A DNA stretch of 64,000 nucleotides, from NCBI RefSeq assembly GCF_006494715.1, contig NZ_CP041151.1, positions 806,001 to 870,000 on the forward strand, given 5' to 3'. Numbering within the stretch: position 1 is the stretch's first letter; each line of letters opens with the position of its first letter. The position numbers were made by a program, and so were the translations under genes. Below are positions 19,598 to 29,461 of the stretch, in pieces. Under the pieces are notes generated by a model that did not search any database, was not told the origin of the DNA, and was given only the letters and a program-made list of their open reading frames with translations. This DNA is from Shewanella sp. SNU WT4 (lineage in GTDB: Bacteria; Pseudomonadota; Gammaproteobacteria; Enterobacterales; Shewanellaceae).

Positions 19598-22195
19598 GTG
19601 CTAGAAGCATATCGTAAACACGTCACAGAGCGTGCCGCAGAAGGTGTAGTCCCTAAACCACTGGATGCACAACAAGTTGCTCTATTAGTCAAACTCGTTG
19701 AAACCCCACCTGCAGGTGAAGAAGCCTTTATTCTTGATCTGCTTGAAAATCGAATTCCCCCAGGTGTTGATGAAGCGGCTTACGTAAAAGCAGCTTTCCT
19801 CGATGCAGTCGCTAAAGGCAAAGTGACATCGCCTATCTTATCGGCGGCGCGTGCTACTGAGTTACTTGGTACCATGCAAGGCGGTTACAACATTGAGCCG
19901 TTAATCGCGCAATTAGATAACCCAGCCTTAGCGCCGATAGCGGTTAAAGCTTTGTCACATACCTTGCTGATGTTTGACTCTTTCCATGATGTGATTGATA
20001 AGATGGATACGGGTAATGGCTATGCTAAACAAGTCGTTGAAGCGTGGGCTAATGCCGATTGGTATTTAAGTCGCCCTAAATTGGCTGACAAGATTAGCCT
20101 TACTGTATTTAAAGTGTCGGGTGAAACTAACACTGATGATTTATCGCCAGCCCCTGATGCTTGGTCACGTCCAGATATTCCACTGCATGCCTTAGCTATG
20201 CTCAAAAACGCCCGCGATGGCATTGAGCCTGATGTGGCTGGCAGCGTTGGCCCGATTAAAAAAATTGATCAGCTAAAGAGCCAAGGTTTCCCGCTCGTGT
20301 ACGTGGGTGACGTGGTGGGTACTGGTTCATCACGTAAATCTGCCACTAACTCAGTGCTGTGGTTTATGGGCGATGATATTCCTTTCGTGCCGAACAAGCG
20401 TGCTGGTGGTTTCTGTTTGGGCGGTAAAATCGCGCCGATTTTCTTCAATACCATGGAAGATGCGGGCGCGCTGCCCATTGAGCTTGATGTTAGCTTGATG
20501 GAAATGGGCGATGTGATCGACATTTATCCGTACGCCGGTCAAGTTAAGCGTCACGGCACCAATGACGTGATTTCAAGCTTTAGCCTAAAAACTGACGTGT
20601 TACTGGATGAAGTGCGTGCTGGTGGCCGTATTCCGCTGATTATCGGCCGCGGTTTAACTGATAAAGCGCGTCAAGTATTAGGCCTTAAAGCCTCAGACGT
20701 GTTTGTGCGTCCACAAGATGTGGCCGATTCTGGCAAAGGTTATACCTTAGCGCAGAAGATGGTAGGTAAGGCCTGCGGCGTTGCTGGTGTGCGCCCTGGT
20801 CAATATTGTGAGCCTAAGATGGCATCTGTGGGCTCGCAAGATACCACAGGTCCTATGACTCGTGATGAGCTTAAAGACTTAGCCTGTTTAGGTTTTAGCG
20901 CCGATTTAACCATGCAGTCATTCTGCCATACTGCGGCCTATCCTAAGCCGATTGATGTTAATACTCACCATACTCTGCCAGATTTCATTATGAATCGTGG
21001 CGGCGTGTCACTGCGCCCAGGCGATGGTGTTATTCACTCTTGGCTGAACCGTATGTTATTGCCTGATACGGTAGGCACTGGCGGCGACTCACATACCCGC
21101 TTTCCGATTGGTATTTCATTCCCAGCGGGTTCTGGTTTAGTGGCGTTTGCGGCGGCAACTGGCGTTATGCCACTTGATATGCCTGAGTCAGTCTTAGTGC
21201 GTTTTACTGGCAAGATGCAGCCAGGTATTACGCTGCGCGATTTAGTCCATGCCATTCCATTAAAAGCCATTGAACTTGGCATGCTGACGGTTGAGAAGAA
21301 AGGAAAAGTCAACATCTTCTCTGGCCGCGTATTGGAAATTGAAGGTCTTGAAACCCTGAAAGTTGAGCAAGCCTTTGAATTATCTGATGCCTCGGCTGAG
21401 CGCTCGGCGGCAGGTTGCACCATTAAGCTGGATAAAGAGCCTATCATCGAATATCTCAACTCTAACATAGTCATGTTGAAGTGGATGATTGCTGAAGGCT
21501 ATGGCGATCGCCGCACGATTGAACGCCGCATTAAGGCGATGGAAGAGTGGTTGGCTAAGCCTGAACTGATGGTGGCTGATAGCGATGCTGAGTATGCCGC
21601 TGTGATTGAGATTGATCTTGATACCATCAAAGAGCCAATCTTATGTGCGCCGAACGATCCTGATGATGCCGTGCTGCTCTCAAGTGTGGCGCAAACTAAG
21701 ATTGATGAAGTGTTTGTCGGCTCATGCATGACTAACATAGGTCACTTCCGCGCTACCGGTAAGATGCTGGATAAGTTTGCTAAAACGCTGCCAACCCGTT
21801 TATGGATAGCGCCGCCCACTAAGATGGATAGAGATCAACTGACGGAAGAAGGCTATTACGCCATCTTTGGTCGCGTGGGTGCTCGCATTGAAATCCCTGG
21901 TTGCTCATTATGTATGGGTAACCAAGCGCGAGTGGCCGAAGGCGCGACTGTAGTATCAACCTCTACACGTAACTTCCCTAACCGTTTAGGTACTGGCGCT
22001 AATGTGTATTTAGCATCGGCAGAGCTCGCTGCTGTGGCAGCCTTGCTGGGGCGTTTACCGTCAGTGGAAGAGTATCAAGTGTACGCTAAAGAGTTAGACG
22101 CCACAGCGGCTGACACTTATCGTTATTTGAACTTTGATCAGCTCGATAGCTATACCAAAAAAGCCGAGACAGTTATTTTTCAGTCTGCGGTATAA
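19598..22195 (+). CDS. acnB: AcnB, aconitate hydratase B
   Basis: Major TCA-cycle aconitase, citrate to isocitrate through a [4Fe-4S] cluster. A GTG start at 19598 (reading [16 protein letters not shown]) gives 865 residues, identical in length to E. coli AcnB, with AAAGAGGAA upstream; an in-frame extension to 19553 is not supported. The HEAT-like N-terminal domain is followed by the swivel domain and the cluster domain; cluster cysteines lie in [15 protein letters not shown] and [12 protein letters not shown]. It may also bind RNA, as the family does when the cluster is lost. Confidence 0.97.
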   Translation: MLEAYRKHVTERAAEGVVPKPLDAQQVALLVKLVETPPAGEEAFILDLLENRIPPGVDEAAYVKAAFLDAVAKGKVTSPILSAARATELLGTMQGGYNIEPLIAQLDNPALAPIAVKALSHTLLMFDSFHDVIDKMDTGNGYAKQVVEAWANADWYLSRPKLADKISLTVFKVSGETNTDDLSPAPDAWSRPDIPLHALAMLKNARDGIEPDVAGSVGPIKKIDQLKSQGFPLVYVGDVVGTGSSRKSATNSVLWFMGDDIPFVPNKRAGGFCLGGKIAPIFFNTMEDAGALPIELDVSLMEMGDVIDIYPYAGQVKRHGTNDVISSFSLKTDVLLDEVRAGGRIPLIIGRGLTDKARQVLGLKASDVFVRPQDVADSGKGYTLAQKMVGKACGVAGVRPGQYCEPKMASVGSQDTTGPMTRDELKDLACLGFSADLTMQSFCHTAAYPKPIDVNTHHTLPDFIMNRGGVSLRPGDGVIHSWLNRMLLPDTVGTGGDSHTRFPIGISFPAGSGLVAFAAATGVMPLDMPESVLVRFTGKMQPGITLRDLVHAIPLKAIELGMLTVEKKGKVNIFSGRVLEIEGLETLKVEQAFELSDASAERSAAGCTIKLDKEPIIEYLNSNIVMLKWMIAEGYGDRRTIERRIKAMEEWLAKPELMVADSDAEYAAVIEIDLDTIKEPILCAPNDPDDAVLLSSVAQTKIDEVFVGSCMTNIGHFRATGKMLDKFAKTLPTRLWIAPPTKMDRDQLTEEGYYAIFGRVGARIEIPGCSLCMGNQARVAEGATVVSTSTRNFPNRLGTGANVYLASAELAAVAALLGRLPSVEEYQVYAKELDATAADTYRYLNFDQLDSYTKKAETVIFQSAV

Positions 22196-22297
22196 GTCTG
22201 CAATATAGATTTACGGCTTGGCCCTGAGTTATCGCTCAGGGCATTAATTCTTAACTCTAGCGGTTAATTAAGCTTGATATTTATTGACCACAGATCT

Positions 22298-22324
22298 AAA
22301 AAGCCAGCATTCGCTGGCTTTTTT
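22298..22324. terminator. Bidirectional terminator between acnB and rsd
   Basis: Eleven-base perfect stem AAAAAGCCAGC / GCTGGCTTTTT with an ATTC loop, between convergent genes. Confidence 0.92.
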
Positions 22325-22344
22325 ATAAGCAACACTTAGCGGCA

Positions 22345-22845
22345 TTATTGCGCCAGTGAATCGCTTTCAGTTTCTTTAGTGGCTGAGACATACAGATACA
22401 AGATCTCCAATAATTGATCTTCAAATCCAAAGCGTGTTTCTAAGGCATGAATTAAATTGGCGAGATCTTTATCGAGTGAGAATAATACTGTGTCATCTTC
22501 TGCCTCAGCGTATTTATCGCTGAAATCGAGAATATCATCTGTGGTTTTGTGAATTTGCGGCAGTAATTTACTGACTAAATCGCGGCTTTGTTGACCGTGT
22601 TGTTCGCAAGCCGATACCATATGGCTATAAACATCAAAATGGCCTTCAGAAACATAATCGACAATCAGGGCGCAGAATTGATTTACTTGTGGAAGATTGG
22701 GTAAACAGGATTTTGATTGATAAGGCGCACAGCCGGCGAGCTTGCAATAACTGACCAATAGATTGCGTCTATGCCCAAGCCATTGATCAATAAGCTTATC
22801 TGCTCCGCCCCATTCCTTTTCAGCTATTTCTAACTTGGTTAGCAT
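22345..22845 (-). CDS. rsd: Rsd, anti-sigma-70 regulator
   Basis: Rsd/AlgQ family protein that binds the housekeeping sigma factor in stationary phase. The 166-residue protein resembles E. coli Rsd along its N-terminal half (LIDQWLGHRRNLLVSYCKLAG, NQFCALIVDYVSEGHFDVYSHM) and is helical and acidic. In E. coli rsd is near hemE too; here a small RNA candidate lies between them. No signal peptide or membrane segment is seen. Confidence 0.9.
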   Translation of the reverse strand: MLTKLEIAEKEWGGADKLIDQWLGHRRNLLVSYCKLAGCAPYQSKSCLPNLPQVNQFCALIVDYVSEGHFDVYSHMVSACEQHGQQSRDLVSKLLPQIHKTTDDILDFSDKYAEAEDDTVLFSLDKDLANLIHALETRFGFEDQLLEILYLYVSATKETESDSLAQ

Positions 22846-23317
22846 GACCTTGCCTCATCTATTTTTACCTTAGTTCTTAATGTATGTAAGCAATTAGGAA
22901 TGATCAACTGTTTTTATTAAGCGCGGGCAGTTTTAATACTTTCTTCATCAAATATTCAAACACCCAAATAAACGCCAGCCAATAAAAAACCCTGCAACGA
23001 CGGAATCATTGCAGGGCAAATAATTTGTGAACTTAGGGGCTCGATACAGCGAGCTTCTTGATTGTTCTTGCTAGCGCACATTTTTTATAACAGAGGGACG
23101 CTAAATCCGCAACTTTTTTATGGTAAATAAGGCGCTATCGACTTAAAAATGTGAATCTAGCAACATTAACCAGCATGCCTGAGTATGTTCGGCGCACAGG
23201 AAAATATCTGGGCTTGCTAAGGTGAAGCTCACAGAAATGATCCTTCTGAGGTTACTTTATTCATGTAAATGCTAAACTAGCGCCTCAGTAATTTAACAAG
23301 TGTAGGAAGCAAGCCAG
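22846..23317. other. 472-bp region between rsd and hemE
   Basis: No protein gene. It contains a complete-looking minus-strand small RNA unit at 22984-23077 and, on the plus strand, the hemE leader with AGGAAG before the hemE start. I could not assign a hemE promoter with confidence. Confidence 0.5.
22984..23077 (-). ncRNA. Candidate small RNA with its own promoter and terminator
   Basis: On the minus strand a promoter (TTGCGG at 23112-23107, 17-bp spacer, TATAAA at 23089-23084) is followed by a first hairpin (GCTCG-CTGTAT-CGAGC, near 23038-23053) and then a terminator: eight-base stem CCCTGCAA / TTGCAGGG (22990-23016) and six T. No minus-strand gene exists upstream that would need this terminator. 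The predicted product is about 94 nt. No known RNA family was recognised; a target or expression cannot be inferred. Confidence 0.5.
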
Positions 23318-24382
23318 ATGGCAGAGTTAAAGAATGATCGTTATTTGCGCGCGTTATTGAAGCAGCCTGTTGATATGACGCCAGTATGGATGATGCGTCA
23401 AGCCGGACGTTACTTACCAGAATATAAAGCTACACGCGCGCAAGCCGGTGACTTTATGTCGTTATGTCGTAATGCTGATTTGGCTTGTGAAGTAACTTTG
23501 CAACCTTTGCGTCGTTATAAGTTAGATGCCGCCATTTTGTTTTCTGATATCTTGACCGTACCTGATGCCATGGGCTTAGGCTTGTATTTTGAGACTGGTG
23601 AAGGCCCACGTTTTTCGCGCCCAACCGACACCTTAGAAGCCATTAAGAAGCTCGGAATTCCTGATCCAGAAGATGAATTAGGCTATGTGATGAATGCGGT
23701 GAAAACCATTCGTCGCGAATTAAAAGGTGAAGTACCGTTAATCGGCTTCTCAGGTTCACCTTGGACATTGGCCACTTACATGGTTGAAGGCGGTTCAAGC
23801 AAAGTATTTGAAAAGATTAAGCGCATGATGTACGCCGAGCCAATGGCGTTACATATGTTATTAGATAAGTTAGCAGATTCAGTGATCTTGTATCTGAATG
23901 CTCAAGTTGCTAACGGCGCCCAATCTTTAATGATTTTCGATTCTTGGGGCGGCGCGTTATCGCACGCAGCGTATCGCGAATTTTCTCTGCGTTATATGCA
24001 AAAGATTGTCGATGGTTTGACCCGTCATGCCGATGGCCGTCAAGTGCCTGTCACCTTATTCACTAAGGGCGGCGGCTTATGGTTAGAGTCTATGGCTGAA
24101 ACCGGTTGTGATGCCTTAGGCTTAGATTGGACAGTAGATATTGGTGATGCGCGTCGCCGCGTTGGTCACAAAGTGGCACTGCAAGGCAATATGGACCCAT
24201 CTATGCTGTACGCACCTACTGGTCGTATTCGTGAAGAAGTATCTAGCATCTTAGCTAGCTACGGTGAAGGTACTGGCCATGTGTTTAACTTAGGCCACGG
24301 TATCCATCAGCATGTTGATCCTGAGCATGCTGGCGCCTTTATTGAAGCCGTTCATGAATTATCAACTCCTTACCACAAGTAA
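23318..24382 (+). CDS. hemE: HemE, uroporphyrinogen decarboxylase
   Basis: Cofactor-free enzyme of heme synthesis converting uroporphyrinogen III to coproporphyrinogen III. The 354-residue protein (E. coli 354) carries the two family signatures [15 protein letters not shown] near residue 21 and [16 protein letters not shown] near residue 145, plus FDSWGG and [13 protein letters not shown] near the end. AGGAAG precedes the ATG. It is monocistronic, followed by a terminator. Heme supply is relevant to the many c-type hemes encoded further along, but no co-regulation is visible. Confidence 0.97.
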   Translation: MAELKNDRYLRALLKQPVDMTPVWMMRQAGRYLPEYKATRAQAGDFMSLCRNADLACEVTLQPLRRYKLDAAILFSDILTVPDAMGLGLYFETGEGPRFSRPTDTLEAIKKLGIPDPEDELGYVMNAVKTIRRELKGEVPLIGFSGSPWTLATYMVEGGSSKVFEKIKRMMYAEPMALHMLLDKLADSVILYLNAQVANGAQSLMIFDSWGGALSHAAYREFSLRYMQKIVDGLTRHADGRQVPVTLFTKGGGLWLESMAETGCDALGLDWTVDIGDARRRVGHKVALQGNMDPSMLYAPTGRIREEVSSILASYGEGTGHVFNLGHGIHQHVDPEHAGAFIEAVHELSTPYHK

Positions 24383-24414
24383 GTGATTCAGTAAGTTAGT
24401 CGTTGATAAGTCAT

Positions 24415-24441
24415 TAAAAAGGTCCGCAAGGGCCTTTTTTT
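24415..24441 (+). terminator. Rho-independent terminator of hemE
   Basis: Stem AAAAGGTCC / GGGCCTTTT (one G-U pair) with a GCAA tetraloop and a run of seven T. Confidence 0.9.
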
Positions 24442-24491
24442 GTGCTTGTTTGGGGTGATTTTTCATAGGTTTTACTTTCAATCTCACTCTG

Positions 24492-25232
24492 TTATTGCAT
24501 TAGGGCGCAGCCAAGAGCCAAGGTTTTAGGCGGCGCAAATTTATATCCCACCCCCCACACGGTTTTGACTAACTCTTCCATGCCATCAACTTGCGCTAGC
24601 TTTGAGCGCAATCGATTAACGTGGGAATTGACAGTATGTTCATAGCCGCAGTGACTGTAGCCCCACACACTTTGCAGTAGCTGCATTCGACTAAACACTT
24701 GGTTGGGGTGCTGGGCTAAATGGGTGAGTAAATCAAACTCGCGCGCGGTTAAATTAAGTAGCTGCGAATCGAGTAGCACTTCGCGGGTATCAGTATTAAT
24801 GGTCACGCCGCCAAATTGCAGCTGCGAGCCACTAGGCGCTTTGGGCTCGCTACTATGCTGGCGCAGTCTTGCGCGAATGCGCGCGGAAAATTCTAACGCC
24901 GAAAGGGCCATTTCTAAGCAATCATCGGCGCCAGATTCTAGTGCCAATACAGTTTCAGCTTCGTTGCGTACTTCGGTCATAAAGATGAGCGGCAGAGTTA
25001 AGCCTAATTGGCGGCATTGACGAATGAGCATTAAGCCATCGTGTTGCTGCCAATATTTAGTGAGTATCAATAAGGAAACTTGCCCTTGCTGGCACAGGCT
25101 AATGACCTTGTTCCAAGAGTTGGCTTGCTGCAGGGTAAATCCCGCTAACTCAAGGGATTGACTGAGCTGCTGACACTTATCGGTATTATTATGCAGTAAC
25201 AAAATACTCATGCTTTTCTCAAACTCACTCAT
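24492..25232 (-). CDS. OmpR-family response regulator with degenerate receiver domain
   Basis: DNA-binding regulator of 246 residues. Residues about 8-120 fold like a receiver, but the key residues are missing: the acidic pair after beta-1 is HNN rather than EDD, the phospho-acceptor position in LLILTKYWQQHDGL is Thr, and the conserved Lys after GADDCLE is Met. Residues 135-235 are a normal winged helix (FDLLTHLAQHPNQVFSR, HTVNSHVNRLRSKL, VWGVGYKF). It is probably phosphorylation-independent. No histidine kinase is adjacent; the neighbours upstream are the two spondin-domain genes, in the same direction but behind a terminator. Confidence 0.85.
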   Translation of the reverse strand: MSEFEKSMSILLLHNNTDKCQQLSQSLELAGFTLQQANSWNKVISLCQQGQVSLLILTKYWQQHDGLMLIRQCRQLGLTLPLIFMTEVRNEAETVLALESGADDCLEMALSALEFSARIRARLRQHSSEPKAPSGSQLQFGGVTINTDTREVLLDSQLLNLTAREFDLLTHLAQHPNQVFSRMQLLQSVWGYSHCGYEHTVNSHVNRLRSKLAQVDGMEELVKTVWGVGYKFAPPKTLALGCALMQ

Positions 25233-25353
25233 GCGGGCTTCCTTTTTTAATGATGATAAAAGGTGTGGCCAGTAGACCTGTGAGCTGCAGATTTTATTGC
25301 GTGGGATTAATTATGGGGGACTTATTGCGGGTGATTTAAGAGATGGCAGATTT

Positions 25354-25410
25354 AAAAAACTCACCGTACTTTTAGCGTGAGTGCTTGGCTCATTGAGCAA
25401 AAGTACGGTG
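25354..25410 (-). terminator. Terminator of the spondin-domain gene pair
   Basis: Perfect twelve-base arms CACCGTACTTTT and AAAAGTACGGTG around a 25-base loop that contains a smaller GCTCA/TGAGC hairpin; on the minus strand it is followed by a run of six T. Confidence 0.8.
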
Positions 25411-25474
25411 CAAGGTTGGTGGCTGCTTGGTTTGCAACTTTATTTACTAACTGAGTGATTCACTTAGTGCGCGA

Positions 25475-26191
25475 CTAGTTAACGCGGCTAATGCTGATGC
25501 GTGCCACTGGGTTATCAAAGCGATGGGAGGCATTTAACACAGAGTCGGTTAAACCATCATCTTGAGATATCACCCCTTGGTGCACGCGCACCGCGTTATT
25601 ATCTTCCCTCGCGGCATTAAAGCCTTCGCCATTATCGGCAGGGCCTGGGATTGTGCCTTTTGCCTCGGAATTAGCTTCAGTGCCAGCATCATAAGCTAGG
25701 CTGCGAATAGTGACGCTCGCGCCCACAGCTAAATCGCTTAAATCAATATTGGCAACGCCGGTAAAGGCATCATTGGTATTAACTAGCATAGTGAGCACAG
25801 ATAATTGCAAATCAGTGGTTGATGCGCCAACACTTGGCGTGATGGCAATGGTTTGGGTGCTGGTGGCGCCTGGTACTAAGGGGCCGCTGGCCACTATCAC
25901 TCGACTCACCCCAGCTACTTGACTAAAGCTATTAGCATCGCCGGCTTCTGCCAAGGTTTCTAAGGGAAGGCTGGCAGCTTCGGCCACTATCCAAGGGCTT
26001 ACACTTGCTTGGTGCAGCAGCGTAGATATGGGCGAGAACACTTGATTGGCGGTGAGGTTAGTTACTGTCACTGTATAGTTTTGTGGCGCTGGTGGAGTCG
26101 GCGGCGGTGGCGTAATAGAGGTGTCATCACTGTCATGACAAGCGCTTAATATCAAGATTGAGCTTATGGCCAAAATAGTAAGTTTATTCAT
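25475..26191 (-). CDS. Spondin-domain lipoprotein
   Basis: Exported protein of 238 residues with a spondin_N-type domain. The start chosen (MNKLTILAISSILILSAC) has GAGG five bases upstream and gives a lipoprotein signal with lipobox LSAC; a Pro-rich linker (TPPPPTPPAP) follows. The domain has the recurrent patterns VTVTNLTANQVFSPI, LVNTNDAFTGV, DAGTEANSE, HQGVI and FDNPVARISISRVN. Function of bacterial spondin-domain proteins is not established. It lies 11 bp downstream of its paralogue and shares its operon. Confidence 0.85.
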   Translation of the reverse strand: MNKLTILAISSILILSACHDSDDTSITPPPPTPPAPQNYTVTVTNLTANQVFSPISTLLHQASVSPWIVAEAASLPLETLAEAGDANSFSQVAGVSRVIVASGPLVPGATSTQTIAITPSVGASTTDLQLSVLTMLVNTNDAFTGVANIDLSDLAVGASVTIRSLAYDAGTEANSEAKGTIPGPADNGEGFNAAREDNNAVRVHQGVISQDDGLTDSVLNASHRFDNPVARISISRVN

Positions 26192-26202
26192 ACTGACCTC
26201 GG

Positions 26203-26946
26203 TTACTTCACTGTGACTGTCATGCGCGCCACAGGGTTTAGCCATCTATGGATACGGCTATCAAGGTCGCTCACGCCGCCTGCGGCATCAAAATCCCCTA
26301 ACACACCTGGGTGAATATGCACCTTGTCATTGCCAGATAAGTCATTAAGACCAGTACCATTAACGCCGCCATTGGCGCCAGGAGCCGCTGGAATACCTGC
26401 TACCCCAGAGGCGCCGCCGCCATTAATGATTTCATCATTAGCTTCTGTGCCAGCATCATAGGCATTGATATACACCTGATAAGTGCCAGCTTCGGTTGGG
26501 ATTTTCCAGCTATCTAGACCGATAAAGGCATCATTGGTGGGCAGCACCATGGCGACTACCGATAAATACATAGCCTCGTTAGTTTCTAAATTGGCTTTAT
26601 TGCTCATGCTACTGGGGGCAAGCAAACCGCCAGCAGGATTAGCTAATTTTGGATATCCTGCGCCATCAACTGCGGCCACTAAATCACTAATATCACCGCC
26701 TTCGGCCATTTTTTGGAGTGCTGAAGAGGCATCCTCTCCTGAGCGAAACAAGGCAATATCATCGTCATGGGCGGCAATTAAAATCGGGGTGAAGTGATTG
26801 CCATTGGTGAGGTTAGTAATAGTAATTTCTAATTGCGCGGCTTGTGCGTTCATGGCCATGGCGCTAATAGCAAGTGCGCTAGCGGTTAAGCTGCCAATCA
26901 TAAGCGTGCTTAAGGCTTTTGGCTGAGGGAGTGATTTTGCTGACAT
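26203..26946 (-). CDS. Spondin-domain exported protein, paralogue of the next gene
   Basis: 247 residues with a cleavable Sec signal ending in NAQA-AQ. It has the same domain as the downstream lipoprotein: ITITNLTNGNHFTPI, LPTNDAFIGL, DAGTEANDE, a Gly-rich GVAGIPAAPGANGG segment, HPGV and LNPVARMTVTVK at the C-terminus. GGAGC precedes the ATG. The pair looks like a tandem duplication in which one copy is lipid-anchored and the other soluble. Confidence 0.85.
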   Translation of the reverse strand: MSAKSLPQPKALSTLMIGSLTASALAISAMAMNAQAAQLEITITNLTNGNHFTPILIAAHDDDIALFRSGEDASSALQKMAEGGDISDLVAAVDGAGYPKLANPAGGLLAPSSMSNKANLETNEAMYLSVVAMVLPTNDAFIGLDSWKIPTEAGTYQVYINAYDAGTEANDEIINGGGASGVAGIPAAPGANGGVNGTGLNDLSGNDKVHIHPGVLGDFDAAGGVSDLDSRIHRWLNPVARMTVTVK

Positions 26947-27203
26947 ATAAGCTCCAAAATTAGGGGAATGATTAACCTTATTGAGCTTGAACCTTATTTC
27001 TCACCTGAAAGTCGCCTATTTATCACGATTTCATCACGTTTAATGGGGCAAGTTACACAGCATCTAAAGGGGAATCATTAACGATAAAATTCGCAGGTAA
27101 GCTGTGGCTAGCTTGTAGTCGCCAATGCTTTGTGTCAGCTTGGTGGATAAATAAACAGCGGTTGGGTAAGCCGTGCCTAGTTAAGCAGTGGATAGATGAA
27201 CAC

Positions 27204-27998
27204 ATGGATGAATTTAATCAAAAAGTCGTGCTAGTTACTGGCGCCTCAGAAGGCATTGGCCGCGCGCTCTGTCAGCAATTGGCGGCTAAAGGCGCGCGTT
27301 TAGTGTTAGTTGCCCGTAATCGGCAGCGCTTAGAGGAGTTAGCGGCTGAGCTTAAAGGCGAGCATTTAGTGCTGAGCGCCGATTTAAGTGATGCTTTACA
27401 GTGTCAGCAGGTGATACTTGATGCCCTTAATCATTATCAGCGCTTAGATATCTTGATTAATAACGCTGGCATTACCATGTGGTCGCGCTTTGATGAGCTT
27501 CAAGATCTCGCCATTCTTGAGCGCTTAATGACTGTAAATTTTATGGCGCCCGCCAATTTAACCCATGCAGCGCTTCCTGCGCTTAAACAATGTCGCGGGC
27601 AAATCGTAGTAGTGTCGTCGCTCGCTGGAATAACAGGCGTGCCGACTCGCAGTGGTTACTGCGCCTCCAAACATGCCGTGATGGGCTTTTTTGATGCGCT
27701 GCGAATTGAGCTGATGGATCATGGCGTCGCAGTTACCATATTGTGCCCAGATTTTGTGGTCTCACAAATCCATAAGCGCGCTATTGGTCATGATGGTAAG
27801 GCGCTCGGGGCAAGCCCAATGCAGGAAGATAAAATCATGACTAGCGCTGAGTGCGCCGCTCTTATGCTGCCTGCCATAGCAGCGCGAAAGCGCTTACTGA
27901 TTATGTCGCGGCGCGGCAGACTTGGGCGCTGGCTTAAACTTATTAAGCCGCAGTGGATTGATAAGCTGGCTAAAAAGGCGATTGTATCTGGGCATTAG
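27204..27998 (+). CDS. Short-chain dehydrogenase/reductase
   Basis: Classical SDR oxidoreductase of about 264 residues. The NAD(P) motif is TGASEGIG, an Arg after LVLVAR suggests NADP(H), followed by NNAG, catalytic Ser in VVSSLAG and YCASK with Tyr and Lys. The start MDEFNQKVVLVTGAS fits the family; the frame extends 24 codons upstream and no strong ribosome site decides it. The substrate is unknown; similarity is to the DhrS7/YqjQ-like SDR group with a basic C-terminus (RRGRLGRWLKLIKP). Confidence 0.85.
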   Translation: MDEFNQKVVLVTGASEGIGRALCQQLAAKGARLVLVARNRQRLEELAAELKGEHLVLSADLSDALQCQQVILDALNHYQRLDILINNAGITMWSRFDELQDLAILERLMTVNFMAPANLTHAALPALKQCRGQIVVVSSLAGITGVPTRSGYCASKHAVMGFFDALRIELMDHGVAVTILCPDFVVSQIHKRAIGHDGKALGASPMQEDKIMTSAECAALMLPAIAARKRLLIMSRRGRLGRWLKLIKPQWIDKLAKKAIVSGH

Positions 27999-28025
27999 CG
28001 GTTTTTAAGTAGCTCTTTTGGATAC

Positions 28026-28052
28026 AAAAAAACCAGCTGCCGCTGGTTTTTA
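28026..28052. terminator. Bidirectional terminator between the SDR gene and purD
   Basis: Stem AAAACCAGC / GCTGGTTTT with a TGCC loop, A-run on one side and T-run on the other. Confidence 0.9.
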
Positions 28053-28090
28053 CTTAATCACTTTACATGCAAGCTAAGCCTATAAAGGAG

Positions 28091-29389
28091 TTAGCCTTGT
28101 CGTTCGCGCTTAATGGCTCGGTGAGCGATGTCGGTGCGAAAGTACACGTCATCCCAATGAATGGCATCAACTAGCTCGTACGCGGCGCGCTGCGCTGAGG
28201 TGACTGAGTTGCCAAGCGCAGTGGCGCATAATACGCGCCCGCCATTGGTGACCACGTGGCCATTATTAAGCTCAGTACCAGCATGGAATACCTTGCCGTC
28301 ATTATTGCCTAAGGTGAGGCCAGCAATTACATCGCCTTTGCGATAATCATCAGGATAACCGCCAGCGGCTAATACCACGCCAACGGCGGGGCGTGGGTCA
28401 AATTCAGCGCTGACTTTATCAAGCTCACCACGGGTGGCGGCTAAACATAATTGCACCAGATCCGATTGTAAGCGCATCATAATCGGCTGCGTCTCTGGGT
28501 CACCAAAGCGGCAGTTATATTCTAATACTTTGGCGCTGCCATCGGGCGCTATCATCAGGCCTGCGTATAAAAAGCCAGTATACACATTGCCTTCAGTAGC
28601 CATGCCATCCACAGTTGGGCGAATTACATTTGCTATGGTCCAGTCGTGCACCGCTTGAGTCACTACCGGCGCTGGTGAATAGGCACCCATGCCGCCAGTG
28701 TTCGGGCCAAAGTCGCCGTTATCGCGGGCTTTATGATCTTGACTAGTGGCCATTGCCAGAATGTTGTTACCGTCAACCATGACGATAAAGCTTGCTTCTT
28801 CGCCGTGCAGAAATTCTTCAATAACCACCCGCGAGCCCGCTTCACCAAACTTATTACCCGCCAGCATGTCATCAATGGCAGCATCAGCTTCAGCTTCTGT
28901 TTGCGCGATGATTACGCCTTTGCCGGCAGCTAAACCATCGGCCTTGATCACGACCGGATAACCAGTCGTTGACGTTAATTCCCGCACATAGGCTTTAGCA
29001 TCGCTAATCACAGTACAGTTTTTATAGCCAGCGGTTGGGATCTGGTGGCGCGCTAAAAAATCTTTAGTGAAGGCTTTAGAACCTTCAAGCTGCGCAGCCG
29101 CTTTGGTTGGGCCAAATACGGCTAAACCTGCAGCATTAAAAGCATCAACCACACCAAGCACTAATGGCGCTTCTGGGCCAACAATGGTGAGCTCAATGGC
29201 GTGAGTCTTAGCAAATTCCAGCAGGGCAGGGATGTCGGTGGCACTAATGGCCACGTTTTCAACATTCGGCTCTAAGGCTGTGCCAGCATTACCTGGGGCC
29301 ACAAATACGGTTTCTACTTGGGCTGACTGCGCAGCTTTCCACGCTAAGGCATGTTCGCGGCCACCGCCACCTATGATCAATACTTTCAT
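28091..29389 (-). CDS. purD: PurD, phosphoribosylamine-glycine ligase
   Basis: ATP-grasp enzyme of purine synthesis making GAR from phosphoribosylamine, glycine and ATP. The start [19 protein letters not shown] has GGGAG upstream and yields 432 residues (E. coli 429); a 14-codon extension was rejected. Recognisable parts include [56 protein letters not shown] ATP-grasp core, and [12 protein letters not shown]. It follows purH after 72 bp, the E. coli purHD order. Confidence 0.97.
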   Translation of the reverse strand: MKVLIIGGGGREHALAWKAAQSAQVETVFVAPGNAGTALEPNVENVAISATDIPALLEFAKTHAIELTIVGPEAPLVLGVVDAFNAAGLAVFGPTKAAAQLEGSKAFTKDFLARHQIPTAGYKNCTVISDAKAYVRELTSTTGYPVVIKADGLAAGKGVIIAQTEAEADAAIDDMLAGNKFGEAGSRVVIEEFLHGEEASFIVMVDGNNILAMATSQDHKARDNGDFGPNTGGMGAYSPAPVVTQAVHDWTIANVIRPTVDGMATEGNVYTGFLYAGLMIAPDGSAKVLEYNCRFGDPETQPIMMRLQSDLVQLCLAATRGELDKVSAEFDPRPAVGVVLAAGGYPDDYRKGDVIAGLTLGNNDGKVFHAGTELNNGHVVTNGGRVLCATALGNSVTSAQRAAYELVDAIHWDDVYFRTDIAHRAIKRERQG

Positions 29390-29461
29390 GGTTACACTCC
29401 CACAAATCAAAATAGGTAAGGCCCTAATCACTAGGGCCGAAGATGTAGATTAAGCGCTGTG

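Noticed and set aside
21034..21474. 146-codon minus-strand frame inside acnB
   Set aside because: Overlaps the conserved aconitase coding sequence and has no homology-like features.
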